Part shown: positions 19,464-28,551 of the stretch, one piece after another | How the letters are laid out: each line of letters starts with the position of its first letter | Position numbering within the stretch: the first letter of the stretch is position 1 | Assembly: GCA_018065265.1 (NCBI GenBank) | Contig: JAGHTP010000006.1 | Coordinates: forward strand, 1-44,402 | Origin: Candidatus Cryptobacteroides aphodequi | GTDB lineage: Bacteria; Bacteroidota; Bacteroidia; Bacteroidales; UBA932 | DNA: 44,402 nt | Direction: 5' to 3' | Program-made: the position numbers and the translations under genes | Notes under the pieces: model-generated | What the model saw: only the letters and a program-made list of their open reading frames with translations | Databases searched by the model: none | What the model was told of the DNA's origin: nothing

Positions 19464-20191
19464 ACGGCAAGGAAGCTGTCAAGCACTCCCGCGAACAGGC
19501 CGGGGGCGTCAAGGAAAGAGAAATGGCTTCCGCCCGGCACGCTCACGATGGCAGCATCGGGTATGAGCTTTTCCATCTTGCGGGCGTCACGCATCGGGGT
19601 GGCCGTGTCGTTCTCGCCCCAGAACAGCAGCACCGGAGCCTTTATGTCACAAAGCAGATGGCTGAGGTCCTGATTCACAGTCCTGGAGAGTATTGCCCTC
19701 ATACGGGGCGAAGCGTTACGATAGTCGGATGACCCCGCCGAAGCGCGGCGCTTCTCTATGGCCTCGCGGCTGAGGAAAAGTTTCGAAAGCTTGAAAGAAT
19801 AGACTTTGACGTAGTAACGGAGCGAGCGCCTGGGCTTGATGCCGGCAGCATCGGTGAAAACCAGCCTGCCGGTTGGACGTCGCGAAGCGAAGATAATCGC
19901 AATGCGGCCACCGAACGAGTGGGCTATGATTTGAGGCGAAACTATTCCGAGCGCATCACAGAAGGCTTCGAGCATCTTCTCGTACTCAAAGACACCCCAG
20001 ACTTCCGACGGCTCGTCCGAATCGCCAAAGCCGGGGAAATCGATTCCGGTTACGCGATGAGTTGCGGCAAGCGCCGGAACAAAAGCATCGAAGATCGTAT
20101 GGGAGCAGCCCCAGCCGTGGAGAAGCAGCAGGTCGGGGCCCTGCCCGCTCTGCTCATAGCTTATCCTTATGCCTTCGTACTCCCAGAACAT
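19460..20191 (-). CDS. Alpha/beta hydrolase
   Basis: LLLLHGWGCSHTIFDAFVPAL, IIAHSFGGRIAI nucleophile elbow, PGGSHFSFLD. Confidence 0.88.
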   Translation of the reverse strand: MFWEYEGIRISYEQSGQGPDLLLLHGWGCSHTIFDAFVPALAATHRVTGIDFPGFGDSDEPSEVWGVFEYEKMLEAFCDALGIVSPQIIAHSFGGRIAIIFASRRPTGRLVFTDAAGIKPRRSLRYYVKVYSFKLSKLFLSREAIEKRRASAGSSDYRNASPRMRAILSRTVNQDLSHLLCDIKAPVLLFWGENDTATPMRDARKMEKLIPDAAIVSVPGGSHFSFLDAPGLFAGVLDSFLAV

Positions 20192-20196
20192 TGCGG

Positions 20197-22569
20197 CTAT
20201 TCGAAATAGTTCTCCGAATCCTCCAGCGTATCTTCAACGTCGGTTTCGCCGGGATCTTCGGTTTCAATGTCGCCTCCGGTACAACTCAGGTCGAGGTACA
20301 TACCGGCCGGAGCCTTGAACTTCTCGTCCTGACCATAACCGAGAGAAGTGTCGGCATAGACTTTCTTCATGAAGATACCCCAGATTGGCAGGGACATATT
20401 GGCTCCCTGGCCGAGAGCGGTGCTCTCGAAGCGTATCATTTTGTCTTCGCCGCCTACCCAGACACCTGCTGTAAGCCTGGGGATATAGCCGATGAACCAG
20501 CCGTCGGAGTTGTCATTGGTGGTTCCGGTCTTGCCAGCTATCTCGGCTTCGAGATTATAGCGTGTGCGCAGCCTGCGGCCAGTACCGTTATTGACTACAC
20601 CCTCCATAAGGTTTACCATCAGATATGCTGTGCGGTCCGAAACCGCTTCCTTGTGGCTGGCGGAGAAGTCGGCGAGAAGGTTGCCGTCGGCATCTTCGAT
20701 GCGCGTAACGACCACCGGGCTGGAATAGACACCTTGGGAAGGGAACGCATTGTAGGCCGCAACCATCTCGTAAAGACTGATGTCAGCAGGTCCTACACAC
20801 AGCGAATAGACTTCGTCGACATGGCTGTGAACACCCATCTTATGCATCATCTGGGCCATCGCCTGCGGGCCGAACTGCTTCATCAGGTAAGCCGATATGT
20901 TGTTCGAGGAATTGGTAAGACCCCACTTGAGGGTAACGGTCTTTCCAATGGTCGCCTCACGGTCGGTACTGCGGGGTGTCCAGGTCTTGTCTCCCGCAAT
21001 GAACGACTGAGGCATATTGACCACTTTGTCGCAAGGAGTCATACCCTCCTGCATTGCAAGGGTATAGAGGAAAGGCTTGATAGTCGAGCCTACCTGGTGT
21101 TTGCCCTGGCGGACGTTGTCATATTTGAAATAGCGGTAGTTTGGTCCACCGACATAAGCCTTGACTTCGCCGGTGCCGGGCTCTATGGCTACCAGACCAG
21201 CCCTGAGGACAGATTTGTAGTAGCGTATGCTGTCATCGGGAGTCATCAGAGTATCGACATAGCCCTTGTCATTGTATGCGAAGACACGCATCTTGACTGG
21301 CTTGCTGAATTCGGCGTAGATATCTTTGTCACTCTTTCCGGCTTCGTGGCCCAGACGGTAGCGGTCGCTCCATCGGCGTGCTTGTTTCATCAGTTTGTCG
21401 ATGGTGGCCCCTTCGGCGTCGGGAGGGAAGGGGGCATTGATCTGATAGCGCTTCTCTGCCCAGAACGCAGGCTGCAGATTGCCGCGCAGGTGCTCATTCA
21501 CCGCCTCCTCGGCATACTTCTGCATACGCGAGTTGATGGTGGTATAGATGCGAAGACCGTCGCGGTCGAGGTTGTATTTGCTGCCGTCGGCCTTGAAGTT
21601 CTTGTTGAGCCAGCCGTAGAACGGATCCTCATTCCAGCGAAGAGTGTCGGCGGCGTACTCGTCCTTGTAGAGATACTGCGAAGGCTTGGGCTTCGAGGCG
21701 CTCATCTCGCGGCGTATCATATCGCGGAAGTAGGGGGCCAGGCCGGAATTGTGATCCTGGACCTGATAATTGAGCTTGATGGGCATGGCACAGCGGAGTT
21801 CGCACTCCTCCTGGCTGATGTATCCATTGCTGGCCATACGGGTGATGACGGTATTGCGGCGCTGAAGGCTCTTCTGGGGGTTGAGCACCGGGTTGTAGCG
21901 CGTAGGCTTGTTGACCATTCCGACCAGGGTGGCAGCCTCTTCTATTGTCAGGTCGATGGGAGCCTTGTTGAAGAACGTCTCCGATGCAGCCTTGATACCG
22001 TAGGCTCCGCTTCCGAAGAAGATGGAGTTGAGGTACATCGCCACAATCTCATCCTTGGTGTAGTTGCGCTCGAGCTTGATGGCCGTTATCCATTCCTTCA
22101 TCTTTGTCCACACCATTGTGGTCGCATACTTGAAGAACTGTTCGTTGGACACATCGGTACGAGGGTAGAGGGTCTTTGCAAGCTGCTGGGTTATGGTGCT
22201 TCCACCTCCCTGGCTCGAATCGCGCGAGATGATGGTCTTGACCGCAACGCGTCCAAGACTCTGCCAGTCTATACCGCAATGGTGATAGAAACGCTCGTCC
22301 TCGGTGGCCACCGCTGCGTGTATGACGTGCTCGGAAATCTCCGAATACGGTACGTATGTGCGGTTTTCGATGTGGAAGGTGCTGAATACGACCCCGTCTT
22401 CGGAGATAAGCTGCGTGGCGAGCTTGTTGTTCGGATGCTCGAGTTCCTCAAACGAAGGGATAGGGGCGAAGGCCCACACGCAGGCAAGCAGAATGGCAAG
22501 GGCGGCGGGCGGTGCAATCAAAATGAACCAAAACCAAAAAATAAATTTTTTGCGGGTTTTCTCTTTCAT
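20197..22569 (-). CDS. Penicillin-binding protein 1A (bifunctional transglycosylase/transpeptidase)
   Basis: ATEDERFYHHCGID, GGSTITQQLAKTLYPR, VGSTIKPFLYTLAM, SSNN, GKTGTTNDNSDGWFIGY. Confidence 0.93.
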   Translation of the reverse strand: MKEKTRKKFIFWFWFILIAPPAALAILLACVWAFAPIPSFEELEHPNNKLATQLISEDGVVFSTFHIENRTYVPYSEISEHVIHAAVATEDERFYHHCGIDWQSLGRVAVKTIISRDSSQGGGSTITQQLAKTLYPRTDVSNEQFFKYATTMVWTKMKEWITAIKLERNYTKDEIVAMYLNSIFFGSGAYGIKAASETFFNKAPIDLTIEEAATLVGMVNKPTRYNPVLNPQKSLQRRNTVITRMASNGYISQEECELRCAMPIKLNYQVQDHNSGLAPYFRDMIRREMSASKPKPSQYLYKDEYAADTLRWNEDPFYGWLNKNFKADGSKYNLDRDGLRIYTTINSRMQKYAEEAVNEHLRGNLQPAFWAEKRYQINAPFPPDAEGATIDKLMKQARRWSDRYRLGHEAGKSDKDIYAEFSKPVKMRVFAYNDKGYVDTLMTPDDSIRYYKSVLRAGLVAIEPGTGEVKAYVGGPNYRYFKYDNVRQGKHQVGSTIKPFLYTLAMQEGMTPCDKVVNMPQSFIAGDKTWTPRSTDREATIGKTVTLKWGLTNSSNNISAYLMKQFGPQAMAQMMHKMGVHSHVDEVYSLCVGPADISLYEMVAAYNAFPSQGVYSSPVVVTRIEDADGNLLADFSASHKEAVSDRTAYLMVNLMEGVVNNGTGRRLRTRYNLEAEIAGKTGTTNDNSDGWFIGYIPRLTAGVWVGGEDKMIRFESTALGQGANMSLPIWGIFMKKVYADTSLGYGQDEKFKAPAGMYLDLSCTGGDIETEDPGETDVEDTLEDSENYFE

Positions 22570-22577
22570 ATCGGGCG

Positions 22578-22585
22578 CAAAAATA
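22578..22585 (-). promoter_or_regulatory. -7 box TATTTTTG of the PBP1A gene
   Basis: Box ends 8 nt before ATG at 22569; overlaps the alternative upstream ATG (22590), supporting 22569 as start. Confidence 0.55.
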
Positions 22586-22595
22586 CTCATTTAAT

Positions 22596-22628
22596 TTTGA
22601 ATTTCTTGCCAATTGTCCGTTATCTTTG
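22596..22628 (+). promoter_or_regulatory. topA promoter TTTG-N21-TATCTTTG
   Basis: -33 TTTG (22596-22599), 21-nt spacer, -7 TATCTTTG (22621-22628), ATG at 22633. Confidence 0.7.
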
Positions 22629-22632
22629 CAGT

Positions 22633-24942
22633 ATGGATTTGTTTATTGTCGAGTCTCCGCACAAAGCCGGAGTCATTCAGGGATACCTGGACAAGGAAAA
22701 ATACAAGGTAGTTTCTTCAAAAGGCCATATCCGCGACCTCGAGGAGCGCGATATGAGCATTGACATAGACAACAACTTCGCGCCACGCTACGTTGTTAGC
22801 CCCGACAAGAAGGCTCTCGTAAAGGAACTTTCACAGCTGGCCGCCAAGGCGGACACCGTCTGGCTCGCATCCGATCCCGACCGCGAGGGAGAAGCCATCG
22901 CGTGGCATCTCGCCGAGCAGCTGAAGCTCGACCCCGCCCGCACAAAACGCATCACCTATAACGACGTCACACGCAGCACCGTACTCGAGGCTCTCAATCA
23001 TCCCAGGGCCATAGACATGAACCTGGTCAATGCCCAGCAGGCCCGCCGCGTGCTCGACAGGCTCGTCGGATTCGAACTCTCCCCCATCCTCTGGCGCAAG
23101 ATCAAGCGCGGGCTTTCCGCAGGACGCGTCCAGTCGGCGACCCTCCGTCTTGTGGTCGACCGCGAAAGGGAGATAGCCGCATTTTCGCCCAAGGCCTATT
23201 ACAAGGTGGACGGAAAGTTCAATATAAACGGGACCCGCGTCAATGGCAGCCTCAACACACATTTTGGCAGCCTTGACGAAGCCAGAAAGTTCCTGCAGGA
23301 CAGCATAGGAGCACAATACCGCGTAAGCGATGTCCAGAAGGACCAGGGCAGCCGCTGCCCCGCTCCTCCGTTCACAACCTCCACGATGCAACAGGAGGCC
23401 GCACGCAAGATTCATATGTCCTCGAGCCGCACCATGAGCGTTGCCCAGAGGCTCTACGAGCGCGGTCTCATCACCTATATGCGTACTGACTCGACCAATC
23501 TCTCGGCCCTGGCCCTCGGAACGATCAAGCAGTTCGTGTGCGACAATTTCGGACCGGAGTATTCCCGTCCCCGCAACTTCAAGACCAAATCGCGCGGAGC
23601 GCAGGAAGCCCACGAAGCGATACGCCCTACCGACGTGCGCCGCACTTCGATCGAGGGTACGGCCGACGAGCAGAAGCTCTACGCCCTCGTATGGAAGAGG
23701 GCCGTCGCCTCGCAGATGGCCGAAGCCGGCGTGCTCAATACAACCCTTACGCTCGAAGGCAGCACCCGCAGCGAGAAATTCATCGTGAAATCGGTGCAGA
23801 TCATCTTCGACGGATTCCTCAAGTTGTACTCCGAAAGCAAGGACGAGCCGTCGGACGATGAAGGAGACGATACCATCCTGCCCGACATAGCCGTCGGAAC
23901 CGCAGCCGCCTGCCTCGGCATCACGGCGGAATGCAAGTATACCCAGGCCCCGTCGCGCTATTCCGAGCCCCAGCTCATCAAGAAGATGGAAGAGCTCGAG
24001 ATCGGACGTCCTTCGACATATGCTCCGACCATCAGCACGCTCACCAAAGAACGCGGCTACATCATAACGGCCGACAAACCCGGTATGGAAGCCGTCGTAA
24101 CCAACCTCAGCCTCAAAGGCTCGGCTATAACGGAAACGACAAAGACCGAAATTTTCGGCGCCGAAAAGCGCAAACTCGTCCCCAGCGAAGTCGGCACAAT
24201 GGTCATCGACTACCTGTCCGGCAGTTTCAGTGACATCCTTGACTCCGACTTCACCGCCAAGGTGGAAGAGAGCTTCGATATCATCGCGGAAGGCAAACAG
24301 GAATGGACCGGGATGATAGCCGGATTCTACGCCCCCTTCCACGAAAAGGTCAACGCCGCTCTTGCCGACCGCGAGTATCACAAGGTCGAGCGCGAGATAG
24401 GCATCGACCCCGCCGACGGCAGGAAGATTATCGCCAAATTCGGCCCTTACGGCCCCTACGTGCAGAAGGGCGATCCTTCGGAAAAGATGTTCGCCAACCT
24501 TCCGTCCGACACTCTAATAGAAAATGTAACCCTCGAAGAGGCCCTCAAACTCTTTGCCCTGCCCCGTACGGTAGGTCAGCTGGAAGGCGTGGACATAATT
24601 GCCACCAAAGGCCGCTTCGGCCCGTATCTCAAATACGGAAACAAAAATGTTTCACTGCCCAAGGGAATCGATCCGCTCAAGGTTTCGCTTGAAGATTGCA
24701 TCAAGGCCATCGAGAACGACGCTGCCAAGCCTGCTCCCGGAGAGCCCATAAGGGAATTCGCCAGCGGCATAAGCATACTCAACGGCCGCTACGGAGCCTA
24801 TATCAAGGCTGATGGCAAGAATTACCGCATCCCGGCGGGCAAAAAGGCCGAATTGCTGAGCGAAGACGACTGCAAGTCCATCATCAGCGCCGCTCCCGCC
24901 ACCGGCGCCAAACCCAGGAAATTCTATAGAAAAAAGAAATAG
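22633..24942 (+). CDS. topA: DNA topoisomerase I
   Basis: MDLFIVESPHKAGVIQGYL, WLASDPDREGEAIAWHL, ERGLITYMRTDSTNLS, QEAHEAIRPTD, repeated C-terminal K(F/Y)GPYxxYGxK-like modules. Confidence 0.95.
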   Translation: MDLFIVESPHKAGVIQGYLDKEKYKVVSSKGHIRDLEERDMSIDIDNNFAPRYVVSPDKKALVKELSQLAAKADTVWLASDPDREGEAIAWHLAEQLKLDPARTKRITYNDVTRSTVLEALNHPRAIDMNLVNAQQARRVLDRLVGFELSPILWRKIKRGLSAGRVQSATLRLVVDREREIAAFSPKAYYKVDGKFNINGTRVNGSLNTHFGSLDEARKFLQDSIGAQYRVSDVQKDQGSRCPAPPFTTSTMQQEAARKIHMSSSRTMSVAQRLYERGLITYMRTDSTNLSALALGTIKQFVCDNFGPEYSRPRNFKTKSRGAQEAHEAIRPTDVRRTSIEGTADEQKLYALVWKRAVASQMAEAGVLNTTLTLEGSTRSEKFIVKSVQIIFDGFLKLYSESKDEPSDDEGDDTILPDIAVGTAAACLGITAECKYTQAPSRYSEPQLIKKMEELEIGRPSTYAPTISTLTKERGYIITADKPGMEAVVTNLSLKGSAITETTKTEIFGAEKRKLVPSEVGTMVIDYLSGSFSDILDSDFTAKVEESFDIIAEGKQEWTGMIAGFYAPFHEKVNAALADREYHKVEREIGIDPADGRKIIAKFGPYGPYVQKGDPSEKMFANLPSDTLIENVTLEEALKLFALPRTVGQLEGVDIIATKGRFGPYLKYGNKNVSLPKGIDPLKVSLEDCIKAIENDAAKPAPGEPIREFASGISILNGRYGAYIKADGKNYRIPAGKKAELLSEDDCKSIISAAPATGAKPRKFYRKKK

Positions 24943-24951
24943 CAACTCACT

Positions 24952-25461
24952 ATGGAAGCAAACAAGCACAAGATAGACAAACTTGACCGTGCCATCCTTT
25001 CGTTCCTCATCAAGGATGCACGAATGTCATTTCTGGAGATTGCCCGCTCCTGCGGTGTTTCCGGAGCCGCCATCCACCAGAGAGTCCGCAAACTCGAGGA
25101 AGACGGAATCATAAGCGGTTCCTCACTTATCGTGAAGCCTTCTGCGGTAGGCCTCAACGTTTGCGCGTTCGTCGGAATCAAACTTTCCGAGAACAACAAG
25201 TACCCCGAAGTCATCGCCGCCCTGAAGAAGATTCCCGAAATCGTGGAATGCCATTTCGTCACGGGTTCGTCAGCCCTGCTCATCAAGCTCTACTGCACGA
25301 CCTATGACCACTTTATGGAAATAATCCTGAACACCATCCAGCGGATTCCGTACATCCAGAGCACCGATACGATGATATCGGTGGACAACGCCTTCGACCG
25401 CCCTGTCTGGGTTGGACAGGAGACGGACAAGGAGATAACCTGGAGAAAGTCTATCGAATAG
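24952..25461 (+). CDS. Lrp/AsnC family transcriptional regulator
   Basis: KIDKLDRAILSFLIKDARMSFLEIARSCGVSGAAIHQRVRKLEEDGII. Confidence 0.9.
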   Translation: MEANKHKIDKLDRAILSFLIKDARMSFLEIARSCGVSGAAIHQRVRKLEEDGIISGSSLIVKPSAVGLNVCAFVGIKLSENNKYPEVIAALKKIPEIVECHFVTGSSALLIKLYCTTYDHFMEIILNTIQRIPYIQSTDTMISVDNAFDRPVWVGQETDKEITWRKSIE

Positions 25462-26134
25462 TCGAAACCAGCAGACGCGCCAACTCGAGGTCTTCGGGCA
25501 GCGTGATTTTGATATTGTACCTCTCGCCCTCAACTACGGTGAGAGGTATATTGTTTTTCTGCGCTACCGAAGCATCGTCGGTGAAAGATGTGTCGTAGCC
25601 GCAGCGGTACGCCTGCTTGATAGCTTCGGAATGGAATACCTGAGGGGTCTGGACCGCGAGAAGGTTCGAGCGGTCCGGGGCGGCGGAGCCGTCCCTGGTG
25701 CGGAGGGTGTCGGTGACGCTCACGGCAGGGATGACGCCGGGATTTGTGCGGGAGCATTCCAGCATTGACGAAAGAAGGTCGGCGCTCACGAGCGGACGGA
25801 CGCCGTCGTGTATCATCACAACCGCCCCGTCGGGAACTTTCTCAAGGGCGTTCTGAACGCTGTGAAAGCGGGTAAGGCCTCCGGCGACGATTGTCTGGGG
25901 GACATCCATATTGTTTTCGAGGCACATCTCCTTCCATTCGGGGATGAATTCGCGGGGAAGGACGACTATCACCTTCAGGCCGGGAATAGCCTGGGTGAAG
26001 CGGAGAATGGTCCTCTGCAGGACGGGCTGTCCGCACAGATCGAGGAACTGTTTGGGCACATCGCCGCCCATTCGGGTTCCGTGTCCGCCGGCCACAAAAA
26101 TGGCGTAAACTTTTCTTTCGTTTGTTTGAAGCAT
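25451..26134 (-). CDS. ispD: 2-C-methyl-D-erythritol 4-phosphate cytidylyltransferase
   Basis: AIFVAGGHGTRMGGDVPKQFL, VMIHDGVRPLVS, AVQTPQVFHSEAIKQAY, ITLPEDLELA. Confidence 0.92.
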   Translation of the reverse strand: MLQTNERKVYAIFVAGGHGTRMGGDVPKQFLDLCGQPVLQRTILRFTQAIPGLKVIVVLPREFIPEWKEMCLENNMDVPQTIVAGGLTRFHSVQNALEKVPDGAVVMIHDGVRPLVSADLLSSMLECSRTNPGVIPAVSVTDTLRTRDGSAAPDRSNLLAVQTPQVFHSEAIKQAYRCGYDTSFTDDASVAQKNNIPLTVVEGERYNIKITLPEDLELARLLVSTIR

Positions 26135-26191
26135 CGGGGCAAAAGTAAACAAATTTTCTTATTTTTGTGGATATAACATTCATCCCGAACT

Positions 26192-27217
26192 ATGGCATTT
26201 TCGTTTCTCAGCCAGGAACTGGCAATAGACCTGGGCACGGCCAACACGATCATCTACCAGAACGGCCAGATCGTTCTTGACGAGCCCAGCATAGTCGCAA
26301 TAGACAAAAGCACAAACCGCTGCATCGCCATAGGCCAGCAGGCCAAGATGATGCACGGAAGAAACAATCCCGGCATACAGACCATCCGTCCTCTGCGCGA
26401 CGGCGTGATCGCCGACTTCAACGCAGCCGAGATGATGATACGCGGCTTCATCAAGCAGGTGGGCCACAAGCACAGCCGTCTCTTCACCCCCAACCTCAAG
26501 GTGGTGATCGGCATCCCTTCGGGCAGTACCGAAGTCGAGATAAGGGCCGTGCGCGACTCCACCGAACACGCCGGAGGCCGTGACGTTTATCTCATCCACG
26601 AGCCTATGGCCGCTGCGCTTGGAATCGGACTCGATGTCCAGGCTCCGCGCGGCAATATGATAGTCGACATAGGCGGCGGCACCACCGAAATCGCCGTCAT
26701 CTCGCTTGGAGGTCTAGTGCAGCAGGAAAGCATACGTACCGCGGGTGATGTCTTCACCGAGGACATCCAGCAGTACCTCAAGCAGCAGCATAACATCAAG
26801 GTGGGCGAAGTCACCGCAGAGAAGATAAAGATCGAAGTGGGCGCCGTCATAAGCGAACTTGACGAGAACGCTCCCGACCCCATCGTAGTGCGCGGACCCA
26901 ACCTTATGACAGCCCATCCCGTCGAGGCTACGGTCACCTATCAGGAAATCGCCCATTGCCTTGACAAATCGATCGCCAAGATCGAGTCTTCCATAATGCA
27001 CGTGCTCGAGATGACTCCTCCGGAGCTCTATTCCGACATAGTCGAGAGCGGCATCTGGCTCTCGGGCGGCGGCGCCCAGCTCAGAGGTCTCGCAAAGCGT
27101 CTCAGCGACAAGGTCAACATCAAGTTCACCGTGTCCGAAGACCCTCTCCACGCAGTTGCAAGAGGTACCTGCAAGGCCATTGAGCACACGGATACCTACC
27201 ATTTCCTTATGAGGTAG
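26192..27217 (+). CDS. mreB: Rod shape-determining protein MreB
   Basis: LAIDLGTANTIIYQNGQIVLDEPSIVAID, VDIGGGTTEIAVISLGG, GIWLSGGGAQLRGL. Confidence 0.96.
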   Translation: MAFSFLSQELAIDLGTANTIIYQNGQIVLDEPSIVAIDKSTNRCIAIGQQAKMMHGRNNPGIQTIRPLRDGVIADFNAAEMMIRGFIKQVGHKHSRLFTPNLKVVIGIPSGSTEVEIRAVRDSTEHAGGRDVYLIHEPMAAALGIGLDVQAPRGNMIVDIGGGTTEIAVISLGGLVQQESIRTAGDVFTEDIQQYLKQQHNIKVGEVTAEKIKIEVGAVISELDENAPDPIVVRGPNLMTAHPVEATVTYQEIAHCLDKSIAKIESSIMHVLEMTPPELYSDIVESGIWLSGGGAQLRGLAKRLSDKVNIKFTVSEDPLHAVARGTCKAIEHTDTYHFLMR

Positions 27218-27223
27218 ACCCGT

Positions 27224-28045
27224 ATGTCCGAGCGTCCCACAAGGCACAGGATCCTATCTATTGCAGCAGTCTTCATAGTTTTGGAGATTGCTGCATTTTA
27301 TTGTCTTGGATCGTCATCGGACATTCACAACGTGTGGTTGAACCGCGCATCGCACCGCAGCATCGCCTTTTTCTGGGGCGGAGGGCAGCGAATACGCGAA
27401 TATGCCTCGCTCCGGAAACTCAACGACGCCCTTGCGAACGAGAATCTCGAACTGCTCGAAGCCCTTTCGGCCTACCGCGACAGCGTTTCCGGAGCCGGTC
27501 TCGCAAAAAGGGACAGGCAGTTCACCTACATACCAGCCAAGGTTGTAAAGCTGAGCCACAACAGCCAGCACAATTACATAATCCTGAATAAGGGAGAAGT
27601 GGACGGCATTGAGCCTATGGACGGCATCATCACGAGCAACGGAGCCGTGGGCATCGTCGATGCGGTCAGCGAGAATTACTGCTACGGAATGCTATTCACG
27701 AACACGGGGCTGAGTGTCAGCGCGAGGCTCGGACACAGCGGTGTGGTGGCTCCCCTCGTATGGGACGGACGCAGCCCCGGACAGGCTGTCCTGCAGGGGC
27801 TTCCGCTCACGGTCGAAGTCAGCGAAGCGGATACGGTGTTCACCAGCGGTCTCTCGGGAATCTTCCCTTCAGACATCCCCCTCGGCACGCCCACCCGCAA
27901 AAAGACTTCGTCCGGCGCCACCAACGATGCCGAAGTTCGTCTGTTCACCGATTTTTCATCGCTCGCCTATGTCTCGATAGTCAAGAATCTGGGCCGCGAC
28001 GAAATAGAGACGCTTGAGAAGCGCGAAAAGGAGGCCGGGCGATGA
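27224..28045 (+). CDS. mreC: Rod shape-determining protein MreC
   Basis: ILNKGEVDGIEPMDGIITSNGAVGIVDAVSENYC; position in operon. Confidence 0.9.
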   Translation: MSERPTRHRILSIAAVFIVLEIAAFYCLGSSSDIHNVWLNRASHRSIAFFWGGGQRIREYASLRKLNDALANENLELLEALSAYRDSVSGAGLAKRDRQFTYIPAKVVKLSHNSQHNYIILNKGEVDGIEPMDGIITSNGAVGIVDAVSENYCYGMLFTNTGLSVSARLGHSGVVAPLVWDGRSPGQAVLQGLPLTVEVSEADTVFTSGLSGIFPSDIPLGTPTRKKTSSGATNDAEVRLFTDFSSLAYVSIVKNLGRDEIETLEKREKEAGR

Positions 28046-28551
28046 ATGCTCTCCTGTATCTTCTGCTCTGCATTGCACAATGCGTCATAGGCGTAAGCAT
28101 CTTCCTTTCGCCTTACGTGATGCTCAACATACTGCCTTTGCTGATTCTGGCCATCCCGATGCGCCGTAGCACCATCCCCCTGATGATCATTGCCTTCGTC
28201 ACGGGCTTCGCGGTCGATTTCTTCACCGACGGAGTACTGGGTCTCAGCAGCGCCGCCCTGCTCTGCACAGCTCTGCTGAAAAAGCCCATTATCGGGTTCT
28301 TCGACGGAGAGGAGGCTTCGCTCCGCAAGGACTTCACCCCCTTCGCCCGCTTTACCACAGGCAGAAGCGCCGTGTGCATCGCGGTGGGCTCGTTCATTTT
28401 CTTCTGCGTGTATGTCTGGCTGGACGGCGCCGCGATGCGCCCCGTTTGGTTCAATGCCGCGCGTATCTGCGCGAGCACGGCGGCAAGTACCCTGCTCGGA
28501 GTGGTCATCTACCGTTTTCTGCTCTTTAATTCCGACCAGAAATGGAAATAG
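28042..28551 (+). CDS. mreD: Rod shape-determining protein MreD-like
   Basis: Multi-TM protein, VDFFTDGVLGLSSAAL; between mreC and PBP2, overlapping both. Confidence 0.85.
   Translation: MNALLYLLLCIAQCVIGVSIFLSPYVMLNILPLLILAIPMRRSTIPLMIIAFVTGFAVDFFTDGVLGLSSAALLCTALLKKPIIGFFDGEEASLRKDFTPFARFTTGRSAVCIAVGSFIFFCVYVWLDGAAMRPVWFNAARICASTAASTLLGVVIYRFLLFNSDQKWK

Noticed and set aside
20062-22632. Long plus-strand open frame upstream of and in frame with topA (1626-aa ORF)
   Set aside because: Antisense to the clear alpha/beta hydrolase and PBP1A genes; topA starts at MDLFIVESPHKAG (22633) behind its own promoter.
22831-24381. 516-aa minus ORF over topA
   Set aside because: Shadow ORF opposite conserved topA motifs.
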